Shown here: positions 25,601 to 34,237 of the stretch, piece after piece
Layout of the letters: every line of letters starts with the position of its first letter
Numbering within the stretch: position 1 is the first letter of the stretch
From: a virus
Virus record (IMG/VR): IMGVR_UViG_3300019458_000607
Coordinates: 43,779 to 107,778 of that record
DNA length: 64,000 bases
Strand: one strand, 5' to 3'
Notes under the pieces: model-generated
What the model saw: the letters and a program-made list of their open reading frames with translations, nothing else
Databases searched by the model: none
What the model was told of the DNA's origin: nothing
Translations under genes and position numbers: made by a program

Positions 25601-28364
25601 ATTAGATGCAGAGAAATCTAAGCTAGAGGGTTTGCTTGCACAGGCCAAATCTCAAAAAGCAGAAGACTTAGAAATACAAAACATTCAAAGGCAGCTATCA
25701 GATGTAACTCAAAAAAGAGAATCATTGGAAAAAGCCGTTTCTTCTGCAAAACAATCGCAAAAATCAATTGAAGAGGAAATAGTAAAACTTGAACAAAAAG
25801 CAAGCGAAATTGCAACAGAAGACCTAAAAAAGATAACGGATATAGCCAAGGCTAGACAAAGCATTGCATCAGAAACACAATTAATTACTCAAGGCATTAT
25901 AGCAGAAAGTGCGGAATTTAGTAGACAAGTTAAATTGCTAGAAGCACAAGCCGCAAGAAGAACCGAAATAAGTAGACTAACTATATTAGGTGGTACACTA
26001 GCAACTAGAGCTATAGTCGAAGAAACTGCTTCCAGGCTTCAGTCAGAAGAAGAAATAGGAAAACTTAGAGAAATTCAACAAAAGAGAATAAAGTTTCTTA
26101 TTGCCGAGGAAACAGCAGCTAGAGCCGCAAAAGATAACGCCGAGGCAGACAGAATAAAGAAAGTAAGAGAAGAGTTTGAAAAAGCATCATCTCAACGTAT
26201 TAAAGAAGTTTCTCAAGAATTTAACATTAAACTTAAAGCTACACTAGATGATAAAGCAGTAGAAAATATTAAACGTATTGAAGATTCTTTACAACAATTT
26301 AGACTTAACACTATAGAAAGAGTTATTGAGGCAGAAAAGCAAGCAGCGCAAAAAAGAATTGATGCAGTTAAACAAATAGGCGAAACTACTGCTGGTAAAG
26401 AATTTTTACAAAGACAATTCAAGCCTGCTCCCGAAGATGTTAGAACTTTTGGTTTTGTTGGATCAATTATTGCAGAAAATCTTGAGCAAGGTACTGATAC
26501 TGCTGTTAAAGGAATGTTACAAAAACTTGACCAGCTTAGAGTTGGCGGTTTAAATTCATTTGAAGATTTGCGTTCTGCAACCGAAAAACAAAAAGAAGCT
26601 GCCGCTGAATTAGATGGACTTGTAAGAAGAGGCGCAAATGCTACTAAGATACAAGAGGCAAAAACTAAACTAGAACAAGCTAATGCAACAGTTTTAAAAT
26701 TAGCAAACAGTGGAGCAGATGCCTTTGAGATACTGGCTGCCACACAACAAAATCAATTAGATTTAATAAGACTAAACGAAGAAGAGGTTGGGGCAAAAAG
26801 ACAGCTTATATTAGACAATCTAAAAGCGTCTTCAGAAAGAGTAAATGCGGCAGAGCAATCTCTTGTCGAAGCAAGAAATAAGATTCCTCCATTAAATGCA
26901 CAAGTGATTGAATCAGAAAAAGAAGTCGCCGCAGCCAATGCAGAGGTATCAGTCGCAAGTCAAGAATTGCAAAAGGCTTATCAAGCGGTTGCAGATGCTC
27001 AGTTTAAATTGAACTCTGAGATAGCAATTGCAGAGTTTAGAGCAAAACAAGCAACCGGATCTTTTCATGGAACTGGCGAGCAAATAGCATTCTTACAAAA
27101 TACTTTATTTCAATTAAATACATCTATTAAGGCTTCAGCGGAAACTATACTAGAAGTTAGGCGCCAAATACTGCAAGAAGAGTTAAACCTATTACAAGGA
27201 CAATTTAATACCGTTAAGAGTTTAGCATTAGAAGCTGCAACCGGAGGTCCTGAAGTAGCCGCAAGAATTACACAACAAATTGCAGCGGCACAAGAAATTT
27301 CACGAGGAGCAAGTATAAGCGAATTTTCGCCAGATTTAATTCAGGGTATAGAAAGATTATTCGGAGTAATTGATGGACTAGAACAAGCTGTAACAGAACA
27401 AGGTCTTGCTTCTCTTGGGTTATCTGAAAATACTCTTGACAACATGGGAGTTAGTATTATTGAACTTAGCAAACAAATAGCAGAAACTGGTAAAACACAA
27501 GTTGACCAAGCAGTTGAACAGGTTAGATTGGCTCAAGAAAACTTGCTAAAAGCAGAAGAGCAAAAAATCATAGCACAACAACAATTAGAACTAACTAGAG
27601 GAAATAGAGAAGTTGCTCTAAGAGGAGTTTCTGCTAGCTCTGAAAGTCTTGGTATTTTGCGCTTTGGATTTAGAGATACTCTTAATAATAGCATTAAACA
27701 ATTAAGTAGACTAGAAGATTTAAGAGAAACTATTAAGAATGCACAAGATGCTAACATTAAAGTCTTACAAGAATCTGTTAACCAAATAAAAGAATTAAAG
27801 GCTATTTCTGAAAAGCAATTAGGAGTTTTAAGCTCTATTTCACGATTAAGTGTTCCAACTACCGGTGGTGGAGTAACTACTGCTGCTGGAGGTACACTTT
27901 CCGCCTTTGAATTCTTTGGCTTGTTAAAAGCTGCCAGAAAAGAAAAGAGAGGAATGCCATCAGGATCTAGATTAATGTTGGCCAATACATCCGAGGTTGT
28001 GTTCACGAAGAAACAGGCAAAAATGCTTGGATTTGCAGGAAGACCAATGGCAAATGCACAAACTGGAAATGCAGAAGTTGTTGGCGGAGGACAAACTGAG
28101 GCACTAACAACTGCTTTGAATACTTTAATGAATAAACTAAATAACCCGGGTTTTATTAATCAAAATATTAGTGTTCAATTAGACCAACAAAGAAGAATAG
28201 ATGTTAGTGGACTTGAAGGTATAGAATCTGCCGTTAAAAATGCATTTGAGCAAAGAATGCGAACAACTGCATCTAAAGATGAGCAAACGGCAATTGCTGA
28301 CGTAGTTTCATCTATAGTCGGTAGGCTATCAGAATTAGGAATTGTAAATTCTCAAGGAAGCTAA
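22668..28364 (+). CDS. Tail tape measure protein
   Basis: This very long protein (1898 residues) sets tail length and is ejected with the DNA. Residues about 230-400 match the TP901-type tape measure core, with AAALNEFVRAGLGTEEALKR, VEESTKLITSALTVFKD, and GISVIDLLTVADVKAAASAQ in order. Two hydrophobic stretches (near residues 560-590 and 715-760) may act in membrane passage. The remainder is long alanine/glutamine/glutamate-rich coiled coil with several repeats of helices. At about 1.5 angstroms per residue the tail would be near 280 nm, long for a siphovirus. Short glycine-rich and basic segments lie near the C-terminus. Confidence 0.93.
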   Translation: MPRDLIIQAGIQFNPKDVDTRAIRDAITKTLANTQLSLSKVRFSSDVRRTLQDSFSKITFSIDKASIGSSARAKLQENFGAIHFVVQNARFGAQAIAGLKGSLSNIQVSLNQVRLAGGAQKAVQSAAAGTAGPSPITANATNALAAASKTASQRFKDQNAKLLDIVNNTTAADRATQNYLRSIIQTAGSAETFGQKIGQITTRFSAYIIALKAVLLAQEAFNSSLKFIFDFDAALQDLQKVINTTPAGLESISASLFNIANNTGKSVTAAAAALNEFVRAGLGTEEALKRTEAALVGVNVTGLSVEESTKLITSALTVFKDELKDGISVIDLLTVADVKAAASAQEIARGILRSGAAAESVGVSFKELNAVTAATIEATQLSGSTIGAALKTIFANLAGNSQQLREQANAFGANINAGDSFFEILKKLSIIFPRLGTEQIAVLNQLLAGKRRFTELTGLLGNFGKALQIVEAENTATGTALERNNIELQKLSTQTQLTATAFQELIANVTGIGRGEEGIGSIRDLLKSALGVARDLATALNFVITTIKGAQGDVFSLDSAFKALIKAAIFTKGIDIIKGIIVGFKSFIFQSNSLTLSLNQNTKALLQQNSAINQQVSATAGVVQQQRAALAIEQRRLAIEKEIAGLQVKGGGASRQSSAGNAAKGLVDSVKPVLAGALLIGAQESADALKKLAKQAEEVNGFASKLESSLEFAAANGLELGATFALMFGVSKGLIVGLASASFSILNFALGAEASAQKFLKDTEKISARTLKLSDAQELFGERFGRSALQAVTGLEKVGNSAAGFGTILERVFTQQADASDNLQDQSIKLAQALEKVRGEVLGGIRAADIKKQFEDTAKGFRERSAAIDLKIKFGDLGSEFAPVTKLISETKASLQEFVDPIKTSQDLFNGIAKANKVVQELTAGTTRETSKILQDNGLVSERLGEIITQQERLNKLAEASNKEFQEAFDSRLKLRDTLDAEKSKLEGLLAQAKSQKAEDLEIQNIQRQLSDVTQKRESLEKAVSSAKQSQKSIEEEIVKLEQKASEIATEDLKKITDIAKARQSIASETQLITQGIIAESAEFSRQVKLLEAQAARRTEISRLTILGGTLATRAIVEETASRLQSEEEIGKLREIQQKRIKFLIAEETAARAAKDNAEADRIKKVREEFEKASSQRIKEVSQEFNIKLKATLDDKAVENIKRIEDSLQQFRLNTIERVIEAEKQAAQKRIDAVKQIGETTAGKEFLQRQFKPAPEDVRTFGFVGSIIAENLEQGTDTAVKGMLQKLDQLRVGGLNSFEDLRSATEKQKEAAAELDGLVRRGANATKIQEAKTKLEQANATVLKLANSGADAFEILAATQQNQLDLIRLNEEEVGAKRQLILDNLKASSERVNAAEQSLVEARNKIPPLNAQVIESEKEVAAANAEVSVASQELQKAYQAVADAQFKLNSEIAIAEFRAKQATGSFHGTGEQIAFLQNTLFQLNTSIKASAETILEVRRQILQEELNLLQGQFNTVKSLALEAATGGPEVAARITQQIAAAQEISRGASISEFSPDLIQGIERLFGVIDGLEQAVTEQGLASLGLSENTLDNMGVSIIELSKQIAETGKTQVDQAVEQVRLAQENLLKAEEQKIIAQQQLELTRGNREVALRGVSASSESLGILRFGFRDTLNNSIKQLSRLEDLRETIKNAQDANIKVLQESVNQIKELKAISEKQLGVLSSISRLSVPTTGGGVTTAAGGTLSAFEFFGLLKAARKEKRGMPSGSRLMLANTSEVVFTKKQAKMLGFAGRPMANAQTGNAEVVGGGQTEALTTALNTLMNKLNNPGFINQNISVQLDQQRRIDVSGLEGIESAVKNAFEQRMRTTASKDEQTAIADVVSSIVGRLSELGIVNSQGS

Positions 28365-28381
28365 ATGGTAAGGTATATAAA

Positions 28382-28576
28382 ATGAAAATTTGCAATATAG
28401 GGTTTAATAGCGGCGATAAAAGAACATGTATTAATATAGACCATGACCATAAAACAAAAAAAGTACGTGGATTATTGTGTATGAATTGTAACTTTGGGAT
28501 AGGTAGCCTAAAAGATGATATTTTGATATTGATAAATGCAGTGGATTACCTAATAGAACATGAGGAGGTACAATAA
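28382..28576 (+). CDS. Degenerate endonuclease VII-like fragment
   Basis: This 64-residue reading frame carries the second half of a recombination endonuclease VII domain: INIDHDHKTKKVRGLLCMNC followed by a helix and a tyrosine-leucine end (NAVDYL). The His-containing DHDH motif and the second CxxC pair are present. In T4 endonuclease VII and its relatives a first CxxC pair lies upstream; here only one cysteine is left (KICNIGF), so zinc binding is likely lost. It begins 17 bases after the tape measure stop and ends on the start of the next gene. It is probably a shortened relic of a homing-type endonuclease rather than an active resolvase. Confidence 0.65.
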   Translation: MKICNIGFNSGDKRTCINIDHDHKTKKVRGLLCMNCNFGIGSLKDDILILINAVDYLIEHEEVQ

Positions 28577-29947
28577 ATGTCACAGCAAGTAGGTAGCACA
28601 AAAATGTTCGTGGGCCTATATCAATTTAGGCCAGTGCCATTATTTGATGTATCTACGGAACTAATAAGAGATGATGCCAATAATCCATTGTCATTAAGAC
28701 ATACTTATGATTTCCAAGGCACACTATTAGAAAGGCTTCCTTCTCAAAGCGGAACTTTCCCAGATATGTACTTGCAAAAAGAGCTATTGAAAAGGGCTCT
28801 TACAGAATCTGGAGTACAAGAATTTAGAATAACTTTTGAAAATAAGGTTGTTCAAAGCGGAATATTCCCAACTGTTACTGATGTTTCATTTGAGGCTGGG
28901 GTTTGGGTAGATAGAATAAACTATACTTTTAGCTTTACTCATGACCAAGCAATTTCTGGTCAAGCTGCTATCAATGCTTTTTCTGATGAATGGACTTTTG
29001 ACGAAAATGATGATAGGCGCACCATAAATGTTAACCATTCTATTTCTGCTGTTGGCGTTAATACTTCTATTTTGCCAGTCAGCAATGCATTAGATAATGC
29101 CAGAGATTTCGTTTTGCCAAGAACTGGCTATTCAAATGTTCCGGCTGGATACCCTGTTTTCGTTGAAGGATCTGGATCTCTTAGTGCATTTCAAGAAAAG
29201 AGAAGCGAAAATATTAATGCCCAAAATGGTACATTTAGCGTTACAGAAAGTTTTATATTGTCCTCTGGCAATTTCGTTCACACACAAACAGGACAAATAA
29301 ACACGGACTCAAATGGTATTAGCACAGTTTCATTAGACGGCAATATTAAAGGTCTGGGCAGAAAAGATGCCGCTTGGTTTCATGCTCTTTCTGCACTAAA
29401 TACATATGTTAAGCCTTTGTTTCCATCAGATGCGTCTGGTATTTATATTGAGCTTGGCGGAGATGCAACGCTTTTTACATTTGCACCAGAATCAGAAAGT
29501 TTTACTAAAAATAAATATACTGGTACAATTGACTATAGCATTTCTTTTACAGATGATCCTTCTCAGAATCTACCATCTGGGATTCAAGATTTTACAATAA
29601 CAGTACAAGACGATAAACCAGTAAGACTGTTTGCTTCGTTTGCTATAATGGAAAGATCTCTTGGAAATGTTGTGCAAGACATAGGAACTAGTACTGAAGG
29701 AACCTATAGTGTAGCGGGAAATGCTATAGGTGTTAGTAGTTTTCCTTTTGCGTCTCTTATTTCTTATTGTGAAGATCGTATAAATGATCTAAAGCCCATG
29801 AGCATTAATTACGTTAATTTACGACTAGAACAACGTAGCATAACAAAAGATGAAGACCATAATACTTTATCATTTAATATAGTATGGAAATACACTAAAG
29901 GATTAGGTGGAATACCTTCAGCAACAGATGATATAGTTTTAGATTAA
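28577..29947 (+). CDS. Distal tail protein-like structural protein
   Basis: This 456-residue, almost entirely beta protein follows the tape measure, where the distal tail (Dit-like) protein that starts the baseplate is usually encoded. The N-terminal third forms a barrel-like set of strands (FRITFENKVVQSGIFPTV), the middle has a long loop region with SGSLSAFQEKRSEN, and the last third is another beta domain ending in a strand with WKYTKG. The length and layout fit, but no clear family motif is seen. A GGAGG site lies in front of the ATG. Confidence 0.55.
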   Translation: MSQQVGSTKMFVGLYQFRPVPLFDVSTELIRDDANNPLSLRHTYDFQGTLLERLPSQSGTFPDMYLQKELLKRALTESGVQEFRITFENKVVQSGIFPTVTDVSFEAGVWVDRINYTFSFTHDQAISGQAAINAFSDEWTFDENDDRRTINVNHSISAVGVNTSILPVSNALDNARDFVLPRTGYSNVPAGYPVFVEGSGSLSAFQEKRSENINAQNGTFSVTESFILSSGNFVHTQTGQINTDSNGISTVSLDGNIKGLGRKDAAWFHALSALNTYVKPLFPSDASGIYIELGGDATLFTFAPESESFTKNKYTGTIDYSISFTDDPSQNLPSGIQDFTITVQDDKPVRLFASFAIMERSLGNVVQDIGTSTEGTYSVAGNAIGVSSFPFASLISYCEDRINDLKPMSINYVNLRLEQRSITKDEDHNTLSFNIVWKYTKGLGGIPSATDDIVLD

Positions 29948-29963
29948 AAATAAGGATATTTTA

Positions 29964-30596
29964 ATGGAAAATCTTTGTAAATGTTGTAATAAAATAGTAG
30001 TTGTAAATATTAGTAAATTAAAAAACTACTGTGGCATTAATTGCTATAAAAGATTTAGAAGAAGTATTGATAAAATAGAGGAAAAAATAAAATGTATTAT
30101 TTGTGGCAATGAATGTATTAAAATACAGTCAAATCACAAGTATTGTTCAAGAAAATGTTTTAATGTTACAAGAAGAAAACGTCGAATAGAATATTCTAAG
30201 GTTTGTAAACTATGCAATAAAAATTTTATATGCAAAAGAAGTACCGCTAATTTTTGCAGTGCTATTTGTTCAAGAAAAGTTTATTATAGAAATAAACCAG
30301 ATTTACTTAAAGCAACTAGGAAAAGATCATCTTATAATTTAAAAGAAAAACTTTTTAATATGTATGGTAGATATTGTTCTTGTTGTGGCCAATCAGAGCC
30401 CGGATTTTTAACATTGGACCATGTAAAAAATGACGGATATAAAGATAGAAAAACAGAGGGATTGAGTAGTCATGCTATTTACAGGAAAGCAATAAAGCAT
30501 TATCGTCCAGATATTTATTGTATTTTATGTTATAATTGTAATCTTGCCAAGGCACATCTTGGAATATGCCCTCATACTACTAAAGGAGATTTATGA
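29964..30596 (+). CDS. HNH homing endonuclease with three zinc knuckles
   Basis: This 210-residue free-standing endonuclease carries three N-terminal zinc-knuckle-like units (CKCC...CGINC; CIICGNEC...CSRKC; CKLCNKNFIC...CSAIC), each about 35 residues long. The HNH domain follows: CSCCGQSE, FLTLDHVKNDG with the catalytic Asp-His, and ILCYNCNLAK, CPH at the end. All key residues look intact. It is inserted precisely between two tail genes and overlaps the next start by 4 bases (ATGA), so it travels with the tail operon without breaking a gene. Confidence 0.88.
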   Translation: MENLCKCCNKIVVVNISKLKNYCGINCYKRFRRSIDKIEEKIKCIICGNECIKIQSNHKYCSRKCFNVTRRKRRIEYSKVCKLCNKNFICKRSTANFCSAICSRKVYYRNKPDLLKATRKRSSYNLKEKLFNMYGRYCSCCGQSEPGFLTLDHVKNDGYKDRKTEGLSSHAIYRKAIKHYRPDIYCILCYNCNLAKAHLGICPHTTKGDL

Positions 30597-31177
30597 CGCC
30601 TCCAGTATTTGTATTTCATGCCTTTGATCCTTCGGGTATCAATCCTAGCGGTTTTCGCCATCTAACAACTCATCCTTCTTTTATTAAAGTGTTGTCAACG
30701 GCACAAGGTCAATTTCTTGATTTTGGCACAAAAAATATTAAAGACGGCAAACAAACATCTGATACAAAAACAGTTGTTGGATTTTTTACTCAGTTTAATA
30801 GCGCAACAGAGGCTTTATTTAATTTGAGGTTTTGGATTTCTAATTTTGATGACTGGCAAGCAGGAACTTTTTTCTTTAATGGCTTTCCCTCTGGAAGATG
30901 GATACAAGGAATTAAACTGAATGATGCATCCGGTTATTATGTGCCAACTGTTTTGCCTAGTGGACAAAATTGGTGGAGAGATGCTGGCGGACCATTCAAT
31001 AGGAATGACATTGCTTTCCAAGAATTAACTGCCAGTGGAATAGAAGGAAGTGGTATACCAAGTCAAGTTACTTTTCCATTTTATTTAAGTGTTACAGTAG
31101 ATACAGATGTGCCAGTTGGGGTATATGGCGGAAATAACGGAATCTGGATCTACCGCTGCACTTTTGACTTTAGATAA
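30593..31177 (+). CDS. Small tail protein, three-copy family, copy 1
   Basis: This 194-residue, beta-rich protein is one of three copies of the same domain in the window. Shared steps are DPSGINPSGFRHLTTHPSFIK, a strand with RFWISNFDDW, a loop with LPSG, and an end containing PVGVYGG. The other copies are the protein at 36006 and the N-terminal 240 residues of the protein at 36719. The copies flank the two large propeller-like genes. The function is unknown; small, beta, tail-tip proteins of this kind often bind saccharides or neighbouring tail proteins. Confidence 0.6.
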   Translation: MTPPVFVFHAFDPSGINPSGFRHLTTHPSFIKVLSTAQGQFLDFGTKNIKDGKQTSDTKTVVGFFTQFNSATEALFNLRFWISNFDDWQAGTFFFNGFPSGRWIQGIKLNDASGYYVPTVLPSGQNWWRDAGGPFNRNDIAFQELTASGIEGSGIPSQVTFPFYLSVTVDTDVPVGVYGGNNGIWIYRCTFDFR

Positions 31178-31202
31178 TGCCTTCGATTTTATAGGGAGTT
31201 TT

Positions 31203-31937
31203 ATGAAAAACTGCGAAATATGTAATGGACCTAATGTTCGTCGTCAATCAATATTTTGCTACGTAGAATGTTCAAATAAAGCATATTATAATAAAAATAG
31301 ACAGAACATGATAAATAGAGCGGCTAAATGGAATAGAGATAATAAAAATAAAAGAAAAAATAGAAATAGATATAATGGCACATCCGTTTATAATGGTATC
31401 ACTCAAAGATGTAATAACCCTAACGCTACAGTTTATAAATATTATGGTGCCAAGGGAATAAGGTGTCTTTTGACCAAAAATGAGTTTCAAGAAATATATT
31501 TCAATACAAATATTTGTAGTTTATGTTATTGTGAACTTTGCGATGATAATAGAAATACTCCAAATGGTAGGACTATAGATAGAATAAACGTAAACGGCAA
31601 CTATGAAAAATATAATGTTAGAATATTATGTCGTTCTTGTAATAGCAAATTATCCGGTAAAAAACTTACAATAGAACAAAAGGAACATATAAAATCAGAA
31701 TATAAATATAAAAGTGCTACAAACGGAATGATGGCACTAGCAAAAAAATATGATGTTACACCAACAACTATTTGTCAAGTTGTAAAAGATTGTCGTAAAA
31801 GTCTGATAACAAAAGAACAAGAAGACAAGATTATAGAGATGCATAAGTTTTGTGGAACAAGAAAAATAGCAAAAGAAATAGGTTGTTCTAGACAAACAGT
31901 GATAACTATAATAAAAAATATTGGCAAGAGTAGTTAA
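31203..31937 (+). CDS. HNH homing endonuclease with two HTH motifs
   Basis: This 244-residue free-standing endonuclease starts at the ATG at 31203, which follows AGGGAG. A longer frame from 31107 would overlap the upstream gene. A zinc knuckle at the N-terminus (CEICNGPN, FCYVECS) is followed by a domain with YNGITQRCNNPN, YKYYGAKGIRC. The HNH core is TIDRINVNG and ILCRSCNSKLSG. Two helix-turn-helix units close the protein (GMMALAKKYDVTPTTICQVV; TRKIAKEIGCSRQTVITI). The Asp-His pair of ordinary HNH is replaced by Asp-Arg (TIDRI), as in several phage AP2/HNH endonucleases. It lies between gene 30593 and the next tail gene. Confidence 0.82.
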   Translation: MKNCEICNGPNVRRQSIFCYVECSNKAYYNKNRQNMINRAAKWNRDNKNKRKNRNRYNGTSVYNGITQRCNNPNATVYKYYGAKGIRCLLTKNEFQEIYFNTNICSLCYCELCDDNRNTPNGRTIDRINVNGNYEKYNVRILCRSCNSKLSGKKLTIEQKEHIKSEYKYKSATNGMMALAKKYDVTPTTICQVVKDCRKSLITKEQEDKIIEMHKFCGTRKIAKEIGCSRQTVITIIKNIGKSS

Positions 31938-31942
31938 TATAA

Positions 31943-34237
31943 ATGAGATTTCTAGGTTTTCAGGGAATTGGATATTTGGGGCGACCTGCCGGCATAGGCA
32001 ACCATCCTAAAAGATGGGCAAAATGGCCATATGCCGTATTGCAAGGTCCTTCTGGGCAATTGGTTCAGATATTGCCACCGTCTGGAATTGCTGGTAAAAT
32101 TCCAACCGCTGACCAAGTAGCCGCATTTCATTCTAATGAATGCACAATGAACCATTCATGTGTTGCTTGGAAACGTAGACACTTGGTTTTTGTTTGGTGT
32201 GATAGTAAAAACACCTCAAGTAGTATGAGATGCTATGCTTGGTCTCCTGAGCCACAAGAGGCAAGAAAAGTTAATCCGTCGGCAAACGTAAACGTAGACA
32301 CAAATACAAACGTTAAAGATATAATAGTAGCAGACGGATTTCATTGGGAACTTTGGAACACATTTGCCAATATCAAAGACCATGCTGCATTGTTTGCCAT
32401 TCATGATGGAATTTTATGGGTTAAAAGAGACAATGACACAAGAGATCATTGGGGAATATATAAAGGCAAAATTCCTTACAAACTAAGTACTGTCGGATAT
32501 TTCTGGGCTTCAGCAGGCAATTATGGCAATCAAGGCGACCTAGAAGATGCAGGATGGTCTAGGTTACCGGAATGTGGAGCTAGTACTAGAAATATTCAAG
32601 ACGGAGTAGACTTTTCTTCTCCTGGTTCTTATCCGGCAAATATTAGCCATAATTTATGTGAAATAGTAAAACATAACGATACATTTTATGTAATAGGACA
32701 AGGATTTGTTAAAGGAATGACAATAGGCTGTAAAGGCAATTTTATTCATCATGACTATGGAATTGACAATAGAGTTGCCGTTGGTTCTTTAACTGGCTAT
32801 GCGCAAAGAAAAACCAATGATGTGATAGGCGCTACCATGCGATCTGCATGTGTGCATAATGATAAAGTTTGGATGCTTACAAATGAAGGCAAAGTATATG
32901 AAATAAGACCAGGAGGACTTGTTGAGACAGCAGACTTAACTACTGTTGGGGCTCCTTGGGCCTCTGGAATAACAGGAGGGCAACTTGGAATAACGCCACC
33001 TGTTGGAGATTGGCAAGGCGCAACTGCTTTTAGGCCATTAATTAGAAGTTTTAATAATCAATTACATGCATTTCTAAACTTTAGAACATCTTATAAAATA
33101 GCTAGAGGAAAAGGAAACTTTAGCAGCAAAACACAGGGAGCAGGAATATGTTGGCTAACTTCTTTCGACGGCACAAATTGGCATGATAGAAGCGAAATGT
33201 TGCCAACTAGCGGAATAATTACTCCAAGCGGAGGTAGGGTTCCAAAAGCAACTTGGTTGTCGCAAATAAACCCATACATGCATTCTGCATTTACTAATAC
33301 AAATTATCCTTCTGGATATGGACCAAAAGCCCCTAAGACAAACTTTCTAGGTCAAAGTGCTCCTATGTCTCAGGGTGCAGAAGCTAGGCCTTCTGGGTTA
33401 AAACAAATAACCTTATTGCCATTTTGGTCATCTGGCAATTTACTAGATGTAGAAGGGACAAAATTTAATCTATTAAAAACACCTCTTTCAAGAGGAGCTT
33501 TAAGCGGATGTTTATTTCCTACATTTATTGCTTATCCTTCTGGGTATGCATTCGTTAATCCACTTGGCGGAGATGCTTTAGGATTTTTGCCACAAGCATC
33601 TGGCGGTGTTTGGCGACCAATTAGAGGAGCCGGAAATAATGCCGGGGCTTCTGGCTGGGATTATACTGGATGTTCAAATTATCATATTGGAGGACTTACA
33701 GACAATGATACAGATGGGCAGTCTTTTTTAAGGTTATATTTTAGTAGAAATTTCGTTGGCACCACACCTAATACATCCAGCAAACAAATTCCTACTTTGT
33801 TTTATACATTAACAAAAGAATCTGGATTCTTGCAAGTAAACGAGGCTTGGAATGCTGGCCAATTGAATGGTGCATGTCCAGTTGAATTATACGATTACGA
33901 AGTAATTGTCCCATCTGGGGACATGTATAATCCTAATCCTATAGTTGACACAATAAATAAACTTGCTAAATTGGATTTTACTACTACAGATTGGTGGTTT
34001 TGGGAACCATGCAAAGTAAATATAGAATATTCAACAGATGGAGGATTAAGCTGGTTTAAAGCAAGTACAAGTGGACAAGTTGTCAATCTTTCTACCGGAA
34101 CATCTATCACAGATCCATCTGGAGTTGGTATAAGTGCTGCGCAAAATCATACAGTCTATTGGGAGTATGGCAAAGATTTAAGTAAAAATACTTTATATCA
34201 TAATATCAAACTTAGAATAAGAGCGGTGAAACCATGA
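31943..34237 (+). CDS. Large propeller-like tail protein 1
   Basis: This 764-residue, beta-rich protein has repeated aromatic strand pairs typical of a beta-propeller or a large jelly-roll array (HWELWNTFANIKDH, FHSN, GWSRLPECG). The C-terminal 80 residues contain VNIEYSTDGGLSW, an Asp-box-like motif. This C-terminal module is shared with the next protein (IEYSTDDGTTW) and with the collagen-like protein (YSLDGGSTW). Its start overlaps nothing upstream; the next gene starts in an ATGA overlap. It is a probable tail-tip or receptor-binding component. No catalytic residues can be assigned, and Asp-boxes are known from sialidases but also from many binding proteins. Confidence 0.55.
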   Translation: MRFLGFQGIGYLGRPAGIGNHPKRWAKWPYAVLQGPSGQLVQILPPSGIAGKIPTADQVAAFHSNECTMNHSCVAWKRRHLVFVWCDSKNTSSSMRCYAWSPEPQEARKVNPSANVNVDTNTNVKDIIVADGFHWELWNTFANIKDHAALFAIHDGILWVKRDNDTRDHWGIYKGKIPYKLSTVGYFWASAGNYGNQGDLEDAGWSRLPECGASTRNIQDGVDFSSPGSYPANISHNLCEIVKHNDTFYVIGQGFVKGMTIGCKGNFIHHDYGIDNRVAVGSLTGYAQRKTNDVIGATMRSACVHNDKVWMLTNEGKVYEIRPGGLVETADLTTVGAPWASGITGGQLGITPPVGDWQGATAFRPLIRSFNNQLHAFLNFRTSYKIARGKGNFSSKTQGAGICWLTSFDGTNWHDRSEMLPTSGIITPSGGRVPKATWLSQINPYMHSAFTNTNYPSGYGPKAPKTNFLGQSAPMSQGAEARPSGLKQITLLPFWSSGNLLDVEGTKFNLLKTPLSRGALSGCLFPTFIAYPSGYAFVNPLGGDALGFLPQASGGVWRPIRGAGNNAGASGWDYTGCSNYHIGGLTDNDTDGQSFLRLYFSRNFVGTTPNTSSKQIPTLFYTLTKESGFLQVNEAWNAGQLNGACPVELYDYEVIVPSGDMYNPNPIVDTINKLAKLDFTTTDWWFWEPCKVNIEYSTDGGLSWFKASTSGQVVNLSTGTSITDPSGVGISAAQNHTVYWEYGKDLSKNTLYHNIKLRIRAVKP

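Noticed and set aside
31107-31202. Longer N-terminus for the HNH-HTH endonuclease
   Set aside because: The extra 32 codons overlap the end of the preceding tail gene and lack zinc-knuckle similarity; the ATG at 31203 has a good ribosome binding site.
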